Below, one piece after another: positions 61,833-64,000 of a DNA stretch of 64,000 bases. Under the pieces are notes generated by a model. The model saw only the letters and a list, made by a program, of their open reading frames with translations. It had not been told where the DNA came from and made no database searches. The position numbers and the translations under genes were made by a program. Position 1 is the stretch's first letter. Each line of letters opens with the position of its first letter. The DNA comes from Epiperipatus broadwayi (lineage: Eukaryota; Onychophora; Udeonychophora; Euonychophora; Peripatidae): positions 1,956,903-2,020,902 of the forward strand of contig JAQFVV010012442.1 of the NCBI GenBank assembly GCA_028023455.1, written 5' to 3'.

Positions 61833-64000
61833 CTTCATGCTTATCATTTTTGAGTCATAAAATGTGTGTTTTCTATAGAAATACAAAATTTAATATATAA
61901 TATTCTACTAAAATATTTAATGTGCATCATATCTGTTATTTCATTCATTAAATATATTTATTATGTCTGAAGCATGATGTATTTATGCTAATTTATTCAA
62001 ATATTTTTATTATTAATATTTTGTGGAATATTGTGCATGCAAGTTGAATATTTTACAGATCCACAAGACACTTCAGAATTTTATTTCAATGACTCCATTT
62101 TATCTAATGATTGGAATATCATGATGAAGGACTTTTCTATTTAATTTTTTGTAACCAGTATAATTATTAATTTTAAGTATAAAATGCTATGTGTCCTTAT
62201 CTTATGTCATTCATTTTATGTAATTTTTTATAAATTGTTTATGAAGTATACCTATCATAAGTTCTCAGAATATTGCAACAGTGATAATATTATATTTTAA
62301 ATGTATATTTGTCTCCTTTATGATGTTATTTATTTTGAATGTATATGCAAATGCAGAAAGAGATAGAAGCTAATGTATATTTTTTGCCACAATTTTTCAT
62401 TAAACAATGTTTAGCACTATTTGTTATTTTTATCAGTTTTACACATCATTTAGTTTTGTTGTTTGAAAAGAGATGGATTATAACACTAGTCTGTCTCTTG
62501 TATTTTATTATCTTGCCAGTGTATTTTAAAGATATATTAGGTTAACATCTTTCATATATGTTATATTTCTAATGAATTATATGGTTCTTTTGATCTTGTA
62601 TTTAAGTATTAAAAGCTTTAATGAAGAAAATCCCTTATTATTGTTGTTCTTCTCTGAGGATTTATTATCATTACCTTTATGACTAGTGATAAAGTCCTAG
62701 TTTATTTATTATCCTCATATGTAGGGGTGTTTCCTTTGAATTTATCCCATCAATTATTTTGCCTTTGCCTTCTTATCCCAAATTTGGATTTTCTTCATGT
62801 GTATTTTTATATATAGTCATGGGTAGTGTACTTCCATGAATTTATATTGGCAAATTGATATTGTTAGGAATGCCAACCTAACATTCAGTTGCACACTTAG
62901 TCTATCTGAGTGTTGTTAGTTTCGATTGATGTGTAATCTAGAAGCTTTGCCTAGTCAGCATATCAAGATATATTTAATAAATAATTAATATTAAATTTAA
63001 AATTGTATAAGTGGTCTCGTTAAAGAATATACATCTATTTCATTATTCTTTATATTATATGGATTGATAAGTTTGTATTTTAATAAAAGCATTAAATGCT
63101 TTCATTAGCGTCTTTATAATTGAATGATTGTTTTGTCAAATAAAAAAAAATATTCAAAATATTAATAGTATCTAGGGTTTTATTAAAGCTGAAATATTAT
63201 TTATTATCTATTTATTTATTTTAAACCATAATTCATATTTTTTCTTCATATTATATATATTTTTTTTTATCTTCAGAATTCATTTTGATAACCTTATAAA
63301 ATAGCAAGATTGTTTGCCTTTTGAATGTCTTTAGTGTTAAATAAATGTTATTTTTATAGTTAATTTAATTTTTTGCCTTTTTATCATCATCTGTATACCT
63401 TCAGAATTCTAAATATTATCAGGTTTACCACCCAATTATATTTACTTGTCCTGCACTCAGAGTACATGACTATCAATAATTTGACATGAAAGTAAATTTA
63501 TTTAAATTGCCTTTCTGATGTTAAGAAAATATTCAAGAAAACTATTATTTTATTTATTAAAAATCATTATAATTATTTATTTATTATTAGAAGATCACTT
63601 TAGTCAATTTTATTTATTTAAAAAATCAATGTGCTTATTTAACGAGTACTTTACATTACTGACACTACCTTTCATTTGTGGAAGATAACTTTATTTATTT
63701 ATTATAAATTAAAATGATAGAATTGATTTCTTTCCCTTCAGCAGAATATTAAAAGAGAATTTAGTAGTATGATGTTCTGGGTATTAATAAAATAACTTAT
63801 CTACTCATTATAACATGAATACTATCCTACTATAATGTCTTTATTCTAAAATAAGAATTTTTCATCTATACATTAAATTTTAAATTTATTCATTGTAATG
63901 TAATGAGGCATTATATTAAGGGTAAGAGTATATTTTCATTGTGTTATTATTTCACCAAAATCTCATTCATAATTTGATAGATTTTCAAAGATTAAAAGAG
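61833..64000. other. AT-rich non-coding end of window
   Basis: No gene, repeat family or RNA gene recognised. The frame at 62,339-62,545 (MYMQMQKEIEANVYFLPQFF and onward) is hydrophobic and unsupported by splice sites. Confidence 0.5.

Overview
This is AT-rich animal (metazoan) DNA, roughly three quarters A+T by eye. It is dominated by microsatellites and decayed retroelements, and no gene is complete. The animal assignment rests on Penelope-like elements (PLEs), LINE fragments with EEP endonuclease and RT zinc-finger motifs, consensus splice sites, and tandem ~380-420 bp units carrying type I hammerhead ribozyme motifs, as in animal 'retrozymes'. The phylum cannot be fixed from sequence alone; an AT-rich invertebrate fits best, and some repeats look mollusc-like to me.

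Layout. 2.3-6.1 kb is a head-to-head pair of one PLE family (PLE1) lying beside a probable host exon (6,186-6,524, minus). 7.6-13.8 kb holds plus-strand LINE debris and a minus-strand RTE-like endonuclease fragment. 14-29 kb is mostly non-coding, with candidate micro-exons at 18.4-18.7 kb, a convincing TATA promoter plus first coding exon at 23.2-23.5 kb (minus), and a LINE 3' fragment at 24-25 kb. 29.9-35.7 kb is a second head-to-head PLE pair (PLE2) with an inverted N-terminal segment. 36.7-51.3 kb is framed by a 2.5-kb inverted repeat. 41.5-54.8 kb holds a cluster of large palindromes. 55.05-56.35 kb is a TIR element. 57.85-61.15 kb holds two further LINE fragments, and the window ends in featureless AT-rich DNA.

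The most notable content is in the palindromes at 44.5-45.9, 51.6-53.3, 53.3-54.2 and 54.5-54.8 kb, plus a solitary site at 59.13-59.17 kb. Twelve sites fit the hammerhead plan: stem I - CUGANGA - stem II - GAAA - stem III - NUH - stem I'. There are five sequence families. Stem I changes between families with pairing largely kept, and stem III is a different palindrome in each. Sites in the same arm lie 379-413 bp apart, which would be the monomer length of a ribozyme-processed RNA.

The palindromes and both PLE pairs share one architecture: left arm sense on minus, right arm sense on plus, 3' ends pointing outward. Most outer ends abut (TA)n, and the ribozyme elements often end at ...CAT or ...AT joined to ATAT. 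I infer that the non-autonomous ribozyme elements were mobilised by PLE-type enzymes (RT plus GIY-YIG endonuclease) priming on (TA)n DNA. None of the PLE copies here looks intact.
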